From CAIODY01 sp046051225 (GTDB lineage: Bacteria > Bacteroidota > Bacteroidia > Chitinophagales > CAIODY01), in assembly GCA_046051225.1 (NCBI GenBank), contig JBJOOR010000003.1, positions 278,257 to 342,256 on the forward strand: a stretch of 64,000 nucleotides of DNA, given 5' to 3'. The position numbers were made by a program, and so were the translations under genes. This document shows positions 1-8,269 of the stretch, piece by piece. A model generated the notes under the pieces. It did no database searches. It saw only the letters and a list, made by a program, of their open reading frames with translations, and was not told the origin of the DNA. Positions within the stretch are counted from its first letter, which is position 1, and every line of letters starts with the position of its first letter.

Positions 1-355
1 TTGCTATAAAATTTGCAAATAAATCTGCTGGGCAACTATCTGCCAAGCTGCACCCAGCCTTTAAATCGGGTAATAAAACTTTTTTATTTGGCGAAATTAT
101 TTTTGCAGTTTCAGCCATAAAATGCACACCAGCAAACACAATAACATCAGCATTTGTTTTTGCTGCTTCTTGTGATAATTGCAAACTATCGCCTATGAAA
201 TCTGCAATGTCTTGTATGTCGGCATCTTGGTAGTAATGCGCCAACAACACTGCATTTTTTTCTTTTTTTAATTTTTTTATTTCTTCAAATAAATCTAAAG
301 TTGGGTCAATGGCTTCATCTACAAATCCTATTTCTTTTATTTTTTCTAAATTCAT
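1..355 (-). CDS. nadA: Quinolinate synthase NadA (N-terminal part, runs off the window)
   Basis: NadA condenses iminoaspartate with dihydroxyacetone phosphate to quinolinate in de novo NAD synthesis, using a 4Fe-4S cluster. The 118 visible residues start at an ATG (complement of 353-355) and include the family signature LLAHYYQDADIQDIADFIGDS, then VIVFAGVHFMAETAKI and LLPDLKAGCSLADSCP, which carries the first cluster cysteine. The remainder of the roughly 310-residue protein lies outside the window. The next gene in the same direction upstream is nadD, another NAD biosynthesis gene, although 0.4 kb of non-coding DNA separates them. Identification is certain at family level. Confidence 0.95.
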   Translation of the reverse strand, partial: MNLEKIKEIGFVDEAIDPTLDLFEEIKKLKKEKNAVLLAHYYQDADIQDIADFIGDSLQLSQEAAKTNADVIVFAGVHFMAETAKIISPNKKVLLPDLKAGCSLADSCPADLFANFIA

Positions 356-768
356 GCTGCAAATATTCACAACATTTTTTGATTTACAAATAGACTATCC
401 ACGTTCTAATTTATAATTAATTATTATTAAGTTTATTATTACTTATTATTAAGGCTGTGGATTAGTTCGAAACATTTTTAATAATCGTATGATAAATCAG
501 TTATCCAACTTTTATTTGTTTTATACACATGCATATCAACACTATAAATACACTATTTAAAGGTGTTTTAAGGTTTATAAACAATCCGTTTATAATTATT
601 AAATGTGGATAGTTTATTTCAGTTTTTACAAACTACGTACGTTGATAAACCACTTTTAAATGTGTACAAACCAGTTATAAACAGCAATAACTTTTGGGTT
701 ACAAACAATGCTTATTTACCAACACTTCTACACACACTAATTACACATACATTTGTGTATTATGTTAG
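356..768. other. AT-rich non-coding region with clustered DnaA-box-like words; candidate oriC
   Basis: This gap has no ORF and is very AT-rich, especially 404-452. Words close to the DnaA box TTATNCACA cluster in it. There is a perfect match at 521-529 (TTATACACA). One-mismatch versions on the reverse strand lie at 456-464 (TAATCCACA), 604-612 (CTATCCACA), 661-669 (TTGTACACA) and 754-762 (TAATACACA). Weaker words lie at 395-403 and 501-509. scpB, mnmG and parS-like palindromes lie within 10 kb, which fits an origin-proximal location. No dnaA gene is visible, and Bacteroidota origins are often not beside dnaA. It could also simply be a long regulatory gap, since such words are not rare in AT-rich DNA. 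Confidence 0.45.
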
Positions 769-1344
769 TTACTTATAGTAGCCAGCCTGAATTACTTGTT
801 GGTAAACGTTTTCGGGCAATAAGTATCTAACAGATTTTTTAGATTTTATCATTTTTCGAATTAATGATGAACTTATATTTAATAGCGGCACATCTAAAAA
901 TTTAACACTAGGATATTTTTGTTGCAATACTTTTTCATCATCACCCAATCGTTTGTAAACATATGTAGAATAGCTGTTCATCAGCTTTTCATAGTTTTTC
1001 CATTTATTAATAGATACAATATTATCGCTTCCCATAATTAATGAAAATTCATGCTTAGGATATTTTTCAGTTAAGTATTGAAGTGTATCTATAGTATAAC
1101 TTGGCTTTGGTAATTTGAATTCAATATCACAACTTTTTAGTTTTGTATTGCCTTCAATAGCTGTGTTTACCAAATCAAGTCGGTGATATTCGTTTAATAA
1201 ACTTTCTTTTTCTTTTAATGGATTATGTGGCGATACAACTAACCAAATCTGCTTCAAATCAGTGTATTCAGCCAAATGATTAGCTATAATCAAATGCCCT
1301 ACATGAATAGGATTAAACGAACCGAAAAAGAGACCGATTTTCAA
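769..1344 (-). CDS. nadD: Nicotinate-nucleotide adenylyltransferase NadD
   Basis: NadD adenylates nicotinate mononucleotide to deamido-NAD in the cytoplasm, the step before NAD synthetase. The 191-residue protein opens with the nucleotidyltransferase motif GLFFGSFNPIHVGHL (residues 4-18), which contains the HxGH ATP-binding signature. It has the conserved LVVSPHNPLK segment and ends with the ISSSLIRKMI motif typical of the family. Length is normal. It lies downstream of scpB in the same direction, separated by 85 bases that contain an inverted repeat. No regulatory element specific to NAD genes was seen. Confidence 0.95.
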   Translation of the reverse strand: MKIGLFFGSFNPIHVGHLIIANHLAEYTDLKQIWLVVSPHNPLKEKESLLNEYHRLDLVNTAIEGNTKLKSCDIEFKLPKPSYTIDTLQYLTEKYPKHEFSLIMGSDNIVSINKWKNYEKLMNSYSTYVYKRLGDDEKVLQQKYPSVKFLDVPLLNISSSLIRKMIKSKKSVRYLLPENVYQQVIQAGYYK

Positions 1345-1369
1345 CTTTAGTTATTAGTTAGTTGTTAAT

Positions 1370-1419
1370 TGTTAATCGTGAAGAAATTTGATTTTACAAA
1401 TAACCAATAACGATTAACA
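1370..1419. repeat. 10-bp inverted repeat between scpB and nadD
   Basis: TGTTAATCGT at 1370-1379 and its exact complement ACGATTAACA at 1410-1419 can form a stem with a 30-base loop between scpB and nadD. There is no clear T-run after it, so a terminator role is doubtful. Confidence 0.4.
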
Positions 1420-1429
1420 GATAACATGT

Positions 1430-2005
1430 TTAATTCAACTGTTCTACAGGTGTACCTGCCGATGATACATCATCCATGGGTTGTATATCTTTTAGCTTTG
1501 GTAAATCACCCACCGAATTAATACCAAAGTAATCCATGAATTGTTGCGAAGTGGCATACAATGCAGGTTTGCCAAGTGCTTCACTTCTTCCTGCTGGAAT
1601 TATTAATTCTTTTTCTAATAATTTTTGAATAGAATAATCAACACTTACGCCACGTATTTGTTCAATCTCTCCTTTGCTGATGGGTTGCTTGTATGCTATA
1701 ATGGCTAAGGTTTCCATGGCAGCAGTAGTTAATCGTTTGACGTTTTTATCTTTCATTAAAATAGAAACCGTTTCATAATAATGTTGCTTGGTAAAAAATT
1801 GATAACCACCCGAAATTTCTTTTACTTCAATAGCAAAAGTATCAGGCGAATATTTTTCAATTAAATTATTTAGCGATTGTTGTAAGTCGGCATCAGCCAC
1901 AAATAAACCAAATCGTTTGCTCAAACACTCTTGTATATCTGCTATGGTTAGTGGCGCTTCGGCTGCAAAAATTAATGCTTCTATTTGTTGTTGTATGTTT
2001 TCCAT
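1430..2005 (-). CDS. scpB: Segregation and condensation protein B (ScpB)
   Basis: ScpB is the winged-helix dimeric subunit of the SMC-ScpAB condensin complex, which loads near parS sites and organises newly replicated origins. The 191-residue protein begins MENIQQQIEALIFAAEAPLT and carries the ScpB core AAMETLAIIAYKQPISKGEIEQIRGV, followed by LLEKELIIPAGRSEALGKPALYATS, which are the family's characteristic winged-helix segments. Length is typical. scpA and smc are not in the window. Its place within 10 kb of parS-like palindromes and a possible oriC is consistent with its role, but gene order alone does not prove that. Confidence 0.93.
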   Translation of the reverse strand: MENIQQQIEALIFAAEAPLTIADIQECLSKRFGLFVADADLQQSLNNLIEKYSPDTFAIEVKEISGGYQFFTKQHYYETVSILMKDKNVKRLTTAAMETLAIIAYKQPISKGEIEQIRGVSVDYSIQKLLEKELIIPAGRSEALGKPALYATSQQFMDYFGINSVGDLPKLKDIQPMDDVSSAGTPVEQLN

Positions 2006-2037
2006 TCTATAAATGTTATTGTGTTATTTGGTACTAG

Positions 2038-2095
2038 GTTATTGGGTAATACATAAATTAATTGATGCCAAGCATTTACTTAATAACCCAATAAC
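2038..2095. repeat. 10-bp inverted repeat upstream of scpB
   Basis: GTTATTGGGT at 2038-2047 is mirrored by ACCCAATAAC at 2086-2095 in the divergent gap between scpB and the permease gene. It resembles low-complexity intergenic repeats of Bacteroidota. Function is unknown. Confidence 0.4.
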
Positions 2096-2195
2096 GAATA
2101 ACTAAGGTTGCAAATATAATTTCTATAACAAAACAAACCCAATCTATTATTAGTAAATACTACATTTGTGGGTAAAATGTTCATTACTACTATTT

Positions 2196-3299
2196 ATGAC
2201 TCAACCCAAATATAATTCAGTTAAAGCAACGTTAGCTATTACAAAAGCTAGTTTGCAAAGTATGTTGCGTAGCCCATCGGCTGTAGTTTTTAGTTTAGCC
2301 TTTCCTATTATTTTTATTTTAGTTTTCGGGTTTATTGGTGGTCGCAGCAATTATCATTTTGATATTGCTTTAACACAAAATTGCGATACACTAAACCCTG
2401 TTTATAATTGGATGATGAACGATTCTAACACAGTGGTTCATACAGGCAGCAAAGATGATATTGATAAAGCTTTATTAAAAGGAAAGTTAGATGCTATTGT
2501 AAATATTAAAAAATCAAATGATTCATCGGTATTGTATAATGTAACTATTCAAACCTCTACTGTATCAATTCAAAACGGACAGCTTTTTAAAAGCGTTGTA
2601 AAAGAAGTGGTGAATCAAATTTCGGAAAAGGCAATGAGTAATATGCCAAGATATGCTACCATCAACACTCCGCTGCCTGTACAAGCTCGGGTTTATCAAA
2701 CCATAGATTTTATTTTACCGGGGCAAATAGGGTTTTCGATGTTAAGCGCTGGTGTGTTTGGTGCTGCATTTGTTTTCTTTAGCCTTCGTCAAACATTGGT
2801 TATTAAACGATTTTTTGCAACACCTGTATCAAAAACAAGTATTGTGGTTGGCGAAATGATGAGCCGATTAATTTTTCAATTATCAGCAGCAGCCATTATT
2901 ATTTTAATAGGAAAAATGTTTTTTCATTTTACATTAGTTAATGGTGTTTATACCTTTTTCGAAATGTTATTTCTCTGTGCATTTGGCTTAATTATATTTA
3001 TGGGCTTTGGGTTTATTATAAGTGGTTTAGCAAAAAATGAAGCCTCTATTCCGCCATTGGCAAATATTATTACACTACCACAATTTTTATTAGCAGGTAC
3101 ATTTTTTTCTACCGATGTTTTTCCAAAATGGCTTCAGCCCGTTAGCAAAGCCCTACCGCTTACTTATATGAATGACGCTATGCGCAAAGTAGCCTTCGAA
3201 GGTTTAAATCTTTGGGATATAAAATTTCAATTAATGATAATGCTGATATGGGGCATTGTGGTTTATGCCGTTGCTATCAAAACATTTAAGTGGGAATAG
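2196..3299 (+). CDS. ABC-2 type transporter permease
   Basis: This is an inner-membrane permease of the ABC-2 family, which exports drugs, polysaccharides or unknown substrates. One hydrophobic segment near the N-terminus (AVVFSLAFPIIFILVFGFIGG) is followed by an extracytoplasmic domain of about 130 residues. Five or so membrane segments follow in the C-terminal half, including the typical LANIITLPQFLLAGTFF and LPLTYMNDAMRKV motifs. The ATG at 2196 is preferred over an in-frame TTG at 2166. The matching ATPase gene, normally adjacent, is not here: scpB lies upstream in the opposite direction and a BRO-family gene lies downstream. It must use an ATPase encoded elsewhere, or be orphaned. Confidence 0.85.
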   Translation: MTQPKYNSVKATLAITKASLQSMLRSPSAVVFSLAFPIIFILVFGFIGGRSNYHFDIALTQNCDTLNPVYNWMMNDSNTVVHTGSKDDIDKALLKGKLDAIVNIKKSNDSSVLYNVTIQTSTVSIQNGQLFKSVVKEVVNQISEKAMSNMPRYATINTPLPVQARVYQTIDFILPGQIGFSMLSAGVFGAAFVFFSLRQTLVIKRFFATPVSKTSIVVGEMMSRLIFQLSAAAIIILIGKMFFHFTLVNGVYTFFEMLFLCAFGLIIFMGFGFIISGLAKNEASIPPLANIITLPQFLLAGTFFSTDVFPKWLQPVSKALPLTYMNDAMRKVAFEGLNLWDIKFQLMIMLIWGIVVYAVAIKTFKWE

Positions 3300-3438
3300 G
3301 GTTGGTGCATTCGGGTATACCAACATCTTTGTTGTTTAGTGTCTTTGTGGCAATCTTTTTTGAACAGATTTGAATTAGAATAGAGTTTTAATATAAATTT
3401 GTGTTTGTTGAAACACTATAACCAACAAAATTTATCCG

Positions 3439-4281
3439 ATGAAAAAAAATACCGACATCAAACTATTTGAAGAGAAAAAAGTAAGAACACTTTGGAGCGA
3501 TGAAAACGAAAAATGGTATTTATCCATTGTAGATGTGATTGCTGTTTTAACCGAAAGCCCTAACCCAAGAAACTACTGGAAAGTTCTGAAACACCGACTA
3601 ATAAAGGAAGGAAACGAGTCGGTTACAAATTGTAACCAACTGAAATTGCAATCTGCAGATGGAAAATTTTACCTTACCGATGTTGCCGATACCGAACAAC
3701 TTTTCAGATTGATACAATCTATCCCATCACCAAAGGCAGAACCCTTTAAACTTTGGTTGGCACAAGTAGCTGCCGAAAGATTAGACGAAATGCAAGACCC
3801 CGAACTTACTATTGATAGGGCTTTGGAGCAATATATACAATTAGGCTACAGCGAAAACTGGATTAACCAACGCTTAAAAAGTATTGAGATTAGAAAAGAA
3901 TTAACCGATGAATGGAAAAAAAGAGGATTGAAAGAAGGTGTGCAATTTGCAACTTTAACCGATATTATTACCAAGGCTTGGAGCGATAAAACCACCAAAG
4001 AATATAAAACACTGAAGGGGTTGAAGAAAGAAAACCTACGAGATAATATGACTAATACCGAATTGATTTTAAACATGCTTGCCGAAGCCTCTACCAAAGA
4101 TATTTCTGCGGCAATTAACCCAAAAAATTTTGATGAAAGTAAAGCCATAGCAGCGCAAGGCGGCAATGTTGCTAAAGTTGCACTAAAAGAGTTAGAAGCC
4201 CGAACAGGCAAAAAAGTAGTAACTGCTTTAAATGCAAAAGCCGTTTTGAAATTAAACGACGCTAAACCCAAAAATAAATAA
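3439..4281 (+). CDS. BRO-N domain protein, phage antirepressor / DinD-like
   Basis: The N-terminal 110 residues match the BRO-N fold: VRTLWSDENEKWYLSIVDVIAVLTESPNPRNYWKVLKHRL, then LKLQSADGKFYLTDVADTEQLFRLIQSIPSPKAEPFKLWLAQVA. These domains bind DNA and occur in phage antirepressors and in DNA-damage-inducible DinD proteins. The C-terminal half (TLTDIITKAWSDKTTKEYKTLKGLKKENLRDNMTNTELILNMLAE) resembles the DinD-type tail. The gene stands alone after a short gap from the permease, and REP-like hairpins follow it. It may be a relic of a phage or mobile insertion. The exact role is not known. Confidence 0.85.
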   Translation: MKKNTDIKLFEEKKVRTLWSDENEKWYLSIVDVIAVLTESPNPRNYWKVLKHRLIKEGNESVTNCNQLKLQSADGKFYLTDVADTEQLFRLIQSIPSPKAEPFKLWLAQVAAERLDEMQDPELTIDRALEQYIQLGYSENWINQRLKSIEIRKELTDEWKKRGLKEGVQFATLTDIITKAWSDKTTKEYKTLKGLKKENLRDNMTNTELILNMLAEASTKDISAAINPKNFDESKAIAAQGGNVAKVALKELEARTGKKVVTALNAKAVLKLNDAKPKNK

Positions 4282-4636
4282 ATAGAAAAGCCCAACACCA
4301 CCAACCTTTTTAGCGCCGTAGGTGCAGCACAATAAATTAACCACTCCCGAAAATTCGGGAGGCGCAAAGATTTTTCATAACAGCAACTATTACAATTTGC
4401 TTTTAGCCATAGTGTAGGTGAAAATATTTTTGCGTTCAATTTAATTTTTCAATACTTGTTTGCTTAGCTTAAACCCTGTTCTACAAATGTTTATTAATGA
4501 GGATTATAAATCCTCAACTCCAGAGAATCGGATTACAAATCCGATGCAGCATTGAACATATCCGTTGTGGCAGAGCCTACTCAAATACTATGCTTCGGCT
4601 TAGCAACAACTAAAACAGCTTGCTGCCTACGGGAGC
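4282..4636. repeat. Intergenic cluster of small palindromes (REP-like)
   Basis: No gene is supported here. The stretch holds a hairpin at 4344-4361 (CTCCCGAAAATTCGGGAG) and two related short palindromes: AGGATTATAAATCCT at 4500-4514 and CGGATTACAAATCCG at 4529-4543. GC-richer words follow up to the next gene. The pattern looks like decayed REP-type or insertion-associated repeats. No transposase is visible. Confidence 0.5.
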
Positions 4637-5497
4637 CTATCGAAGTTCGTTAAAAATGCCTTTTATGAATAGAAGTAATGGTCTTACAATGTATAATAGC
4701 CCAAATAATATTGCTAAGCAAACAAAGACTATTTTTCTAATTTCAGTATCTTGATAAAATGTCAAACTATTCATCTTTGAAATTTTTGGACTTAACTCTT
4801 CTTGCAAAACCTTAGCCTCTTCTAGCTTTATTATGTCATCATTATCATAAGCGTTATTTTCTATAAATCTCTTTAAATGGTTTGGAGTTGTAATGTCAAA
4901 TTCTTTCAATGTGTATGTTGGAAATTTCCCGTAAAATGAAGTAAACCAAACTTCATTATCTTTAGACCTCATTAAAGTACGCCAATAATTTTGGACATTA
5001 TTATCAAATTCATCAAGATTAAAAGTGTATTTGCTATAATCCCAAAAACGACTTCTTATTTCCTTTTTGGCTTCCCTTTTTGCTAATTTTTCTGATATAA
5101 CAGATTGTGTCTTTTGTATTTCCGATGTCAATGATTTTTTTTGAACTTGATTTATGGCATTAGAGCCAATTAAGAATAGTAAACACATTACGATACCAGA
5201 AATAAATACAATGAATATAACTAATTCAAGTTTTGCTTTCTTTTTATAAACAGTTTCGTCTAATTCGCCCATTGTGTTTAAATACCAGTATAAAAAATAA
5301 AAAGAAACAGACAATATCGTGAAATAAATCCCTATTCTGTAAAGGTCTATATTTGAATTGTTCGACCATATTGCGTCATAAACTATTGCTGTATTATACC
5401 CTTTATTATTGCGAAAGGGAACGTAAAAAATACAAGAAACAACTAGAAGAAATAAGTAAATTAGCGAAAGAATTTTTTGGAAAGCGTTTGGTCTCAT
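4637..5497 (-). CDS. Membrane protein of unknown function
   Basis: The protein is not recognised. From the chosen ATG (complement of 5495-5497), which sits directly before a hydrophobic segment, it has about 286 residues. Membrane segments appear near residues 8-26 (ILSLIYLFLLVVSCIFYVPF), 55-75 (IYFTILSVSFYFLYWYL) and 90-112 (LELVIFIVFISGIVMCLLFLIG), with a fourth near the C-terminus (FVCLAILFGLLYIVRPLLLFI). Between the third and fourth is a charged, partly coiled-coil soluble stretch (TQSVISEKLAKREAKKEIRSRFW). A longer start 63 bases upstream is possible. It is monocistronic and shares its orientation with the unknown gene upstream. Confidence 0.6.
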   Translation of the reverse strand: MRPNAFQKILSLIYLFLLVVSCIFYVPFRNNKGYNTAIVYDAIWSNNSNIDLYRIGIYFTILSVSFYFLYWYLNTMGELDETVYKKKAKLELVIFIVFISGIVMCLLFLIGSNAINQVQKKSLTSEIQKTQSVISEKLAKREAKKEIRSRFWDYSKYTFNLDEFDNNVQNYWRTLMRSKDNEVWFTSFYGKFPTYTLKEFDITTPNHLKRFIENNAYDNDDIIKLEEAKVLQEELSPKISKMNSLTFYQDTEIRKIVFVCLAILFGLLYIVRPLLLFIKGIFNELR

Positions 5498-5755
5498 TAT
5501 GAAATTATTTTGTCTATAGAAAATGGTTTTTGAAAATTGATACCTACGTTTTTGGGGCATTTTGCTGCTTGGGTTTTTGTTAGGTCTGTAGTTGCATAAA
5601 ACAAATGTAGCGAAACAACCGAACTTTCAAATTGCTCGTTAAGCCGATGTAACATTAGCCTCGTGTTATCTGCTGTGCTAATGTTTCTTAATAATCAATG
5701 AAAAAAACTGTCATGAAGTTTAGTTTATAAAATAGTTTAGGCATTTAATATCATA

Positions 5756-6760
5756 TTATCTAACAAACGAACGATTCGCTTTATAAATGTATGCAAGCTC
5801 GTTTCCTGGTGCTGTCAATTCAACGTTTAATAATTCTGCATATGTTTGCTGCGCTGAAAATAACCCTTTGGCAATGTTGGAAAATTTAAGTTTAATAACA
5901 TTTTCAACTAATTCAGCGGACCCAACAACAAGCGTCTGTAATATTCCAGAATTGAATTTTATTTTATGAAGTTCTAAGCTTTTTTGGTATCTATAAAGCA
6001 AAAACTCAAGTTCGTCTTTAATTTCATGTGCTGTCAAGTTTGATATGGCTGACTTATTAACCCAAGTCCTCAACCCAGCAAATTGTCCTTTATTGTCAGG
6101 ATTGCTCTTGAATTCAAAAATATTACTCCAAGGTGTTTCATAATCAGGAATGGGCATTTTCTCTATTATCAAATTTATTACATCAGTTTTTGTAAGCGAA
6201 TGGTCTTCTGTTAAAATCAATCGTTTAATTAGTGGTATTGAAAAAAAATCATTGTTTGAAATCTCATTATTAAGCATTAAACTAGAAAGTCTTGCTGCCG
6301 CTTCCATAGCTAATTCATTGTCGTTGCTTTTACAAACAATGTCTGAGAGTTGTATAAATTCTTTATTAATTGCTGATACATCAGCGTCATTTTTTAATGT
6401 TGTCCCGCCTCTATCCATTGAATCAAACAAATAACCTTTTTCACATAAGAAATCTAATTCATCAACAATATACCAGTGGCTGCAGTTTGATTTATGAACT
6501 GTTCTAAAATGATTAATAGCATTCCCAAGTGAAGGAATTCCGACGAGGTCAAAAAGCAAGATAGCTTGTTTTAAAGAACCCAGTAATTTATCGTCAAAAG
6601 TAGACGGTGGTTTAATGCCAGCAGTCCGTAATGTCCGTTGTAATTCCATATACATTTTTGGTTGGCATGTGGTAACTTGTGTAGTATTGTTTCTTTCACA
6701 AATATTGTAGTTATTATTTTGTTTTACAAATTTATTTATGAATCCCAAAGCAGCAAGCAT
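5756..6760 (-). CDS. Conserved-looking hypothetical protein
   Basis: This 334-residue ORF codes for a soluble, mostly helical protein with no motif that could be recognised. The middle part (LFDLVGIPSLGNAINHFRTVHKSNCSHWYIVDELDFLCEKGYLFD) and the helical C-terminal half look like real coding sequence. The first 36 residues are low in conserved features, so the true start may be one of the Met codons at residues 36-38 (MYMELQRTLRTAGIKPP). No signal peptide or membrane segment is evident. It precedes the membrane protein at 4637-5497 in the same direction, but a gap of about 260 bases argues against tight coupling. Function is unknown. Confidence 0.55.
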   Translation of the reverse strand: MLAALGFINKFVKQNNNYNICERNNTTQVTTCQPKMYMELQRTLRTAGIKPPSTFDDKLLGSLKQAILLFDLVGIPSLGNAINHFRTVHKSNCSHWYIVDELDFLCEKGYLFDSMDRGGTTLKNDADVSAINKEFIQLSDIVCKSNDNELAMEAAARLSSLMLNNEISNNDFFSIPLIKRLILTEDHSLTKTDVINLIIEKMPIPDYETPWSNIFEFKSNPDNKGQFAGLRTWVNKSAISNLTAHEIKDELEFLLYRYQKSLELHKIKFNSGILQTLVVGSAELVENVIKLKFSNIAKGLFSAQQTYAELLNVELTAPGNELAYIYKANRSFVR

Positions 6761-6821
6761 TCGTTCAATAACATCGGGGGTTCATTTTATAATAACCCTA
6801 ACCCCTCTCATCAAAAACTGA

Positions 6822-7070
6822 ATTCCGTTTGTCGTTTCCTTCATTCCTTTTATCACAAAAGCAATGACGTTTATTATAAAAAGAATCACGTCTATCATAC
6901 AAGCAATTCTTTCTGTTACAAACCTAATTGCGGCAACCACAAAAGCAGTTCGGTTTGTTACAAACGGAATTCCTTTTGTCGCATCCTGCATTCCGTTTGT
7001 CATTTCCTGAACTCCTTTTATTCCATCCTGAACTCCTTTTGTTATCGCCAGAATTGCATTCAAAGCAGCC
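6822..7070. repeat. Degenerate 21-bp tandem repeat (minisatellite), about 12 units
   Basis: The block is built of about twelve 21-base units in exact phase. Each begins with a variant of ATTCCTTTTGT (for example at 6822, 6843, 6948, 6969, 6990, 7011, 7032), with heavy substitution but no length change. Since 21 is a multiple of three, both strands stay open for long stretches and read as heptads. The reverse strand gives GVQEMTN, GMQDATK, GIPFVTN, and the forward strand gives NSFYSIL, NSFCYRQ. Whether either strand is translated cannot be told; 6782-7081 reverse starts with a Met and could encode a 99-residue heptad protein. Confidence 0.8.
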
Positions 7071-7108
7071 ACCAAAGCCAATTTTACAAAGGCTTAACAC
7101 TTGTTTGC

Positions 7109-7124
7109 ATCACCACGTGAAACA
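7109..7124. promoter_or_regulatory. Degenerate parS-like half palindrome
   Basis: CCACGTGAAACA at 7113-7124 matches 12 of the 16 positions of the Bacillus-type parS consensus, but the left arm is lost. It is listed because two perfect sites lie 3 kb away; alone it would not be convincing. Confidence 0.25.
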
Positions 7125-7241
7125 TTTTTAAAATAGCTCCGTATTACATCCTATAAAATCGAGTATTTCATTTTTAACTTCAAAAAATTAATTGCTGCAT
7201 GATGTAACATTTACACTCCAAATACAAATAAGGAGCATAAA

Positions 7242-7859
7242 ATGAAAAAAATTAAAATTAGTATCGGCTTCAGCGATTATTCTGATGCCGAACTGCTTGT
7301 AAAAGCCAAGCACATCAGCCAGTCAATGACTGGTAACAGCAATTTCCCCTCCCCTTCCCCCACTTTAACTGTGTATAATGCGGCAGTTAGCGCTTATGAA
7401 ACAGCACTGGGCAATGCCGAAAATGGTAGTGTTAATGACACCGCTGTCAAAAATGATGCTCGTGATGCACTGGAGACCATCATGCAATCGCTGGGTTTGT
7501 ATGTGCAATTGAATTGTGCAAACAGTCTCAACAAAGCCACCAGCAGCGGTTTTGATGTACATGCTGCGCCAACTTCGGCTGTTGTGCCTGCGATTCCTTC
7601 TAATGTAAAAGGTGATGCAGGTACGCATACAGGCGAAGTGGATGCCTATTGCGATTCGGAGCCTGAGGCTGATTTTTTCATGTTGCGTTATTCGTTGAAT
7701 ATCACAACGCCAGTTTGGGTAGTTATGTTGGCGCAAAAAAGCAGAAAGTTTACCATCACAGGCTTAACGCATGGTAAGGATATTTTAATCAGTATGTGTG
7801 CCGGAAATACAGCAGGGGTAAGCGATTGGAGCGATTCAACTACTGTATTGGTGTATTGA
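7242..7859 (+). CDS. Fibronectin type III-like domain protein
   Basis: This 205-residue protein has an N-terminal helical part (DAELLVKAKHISQSMTGNSNFPSPSPTLTVYNAAVSAYETAL) and a C-terminal beta-rich domain. The C-terminal part (PAIPSNVKGDAGTHTGEVDAYCD, then KFTITGLTHGKDILISMCAGNTAGVSDWSDSTTVLVY) has the look of a fibronectin type III fold. Small proteins of this plan recur in Bacteroidota genomes. No signal peptide is evident. It sits alone just after the 21-bp minisatellite, and REP-like hairpins follow it. An A-rich leader (taaggagcataaa) with a weak AGGAG word precedes the ATG. Its job is unknown. Confidence 0.7.
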   Translation: MKKIKISIGFSDYSDAELLVKAKHISQSMTGNSNFPSPSPTLTVYNAAVSAYETALGNAENGSVNDTAVKNDARDALETIMQSLGLYVQLNCANSLNKATSSGFDVHAAPTSAVVPAIPSNVKGDAGTHTGEVDAYCDSEPEADFFMLRYSLNITTPVWVVMLAQKSRKFTITGLTHGKDILISMCAGNTAGVSDWSDSTTVLVY

Positions 7860-7956
7860 ATACAATCAAGGGTAGTTGTTTGAAGGCGATTTGCATGGGG
7901 TGGTGCAGGTCGCTTTTTTGTTTTACAATAGCTTGTTTACAATAACGAACACTGAA

Positions 7957-8047
7957 GGGGCTAAAGCCCTTGTTAGAGCTGCTTTTTTTAACCCTAGCCT
8001 TAAGGCTGGGGTTACTGAACAGCCGATTACGTTTGGGCTTTAGCCCC
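7957..8047. repeat. REP-like nested palindromes after the FN3-like gene
   Basis: GGGGCTAAAGCCC at 7957-7969 is complemented by GGGCTTTAGCCCC at 8035-8047. Between them is a second hairpin at 7990-8013, AACCCTAGCC paired with GGCTGGGGTT. The arrangement of GC-rich palindromes in AT-rich DNA is typical of REP/BIME-type elements. No RAYT transposase lies nearby. The rest of 7860-8269 holds no supported gene. Confidence 0.6.
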
Positions 8048-8269
8048 CTTTGAAAATGGTAGTGTGCAACTTGAATATATTGAAACTGGAAAAATATACA
8101 GTCATTCAGACCTGCTTCGAAGAAATCGGGGAGGAACCCATTTAGAATGCTGTACAAAATTCAAAATAGATTCTTTTTGAAAGACGGATGAGATTGGAAG
8201 CAAAAGAGCTGTTGACGTGTTCAATTTGTATTCCTTTATAACCAATATCGAGAAGCCAATAACTTCTAT

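Noticed and set aside
3846..4439. Reverse-strand frame of 197 residues opposite the BRO-N gene
   Set aside because: It is antisense to a clear BRO-N gene and its sequence shows no domain; the open frame follows from codon bias of the true gene.
6928..7131. Forward frames across the 21-bp minisatellite
   Set aside because: They result from the repeat length being a multiple of three; no evidence of translation on that strand.
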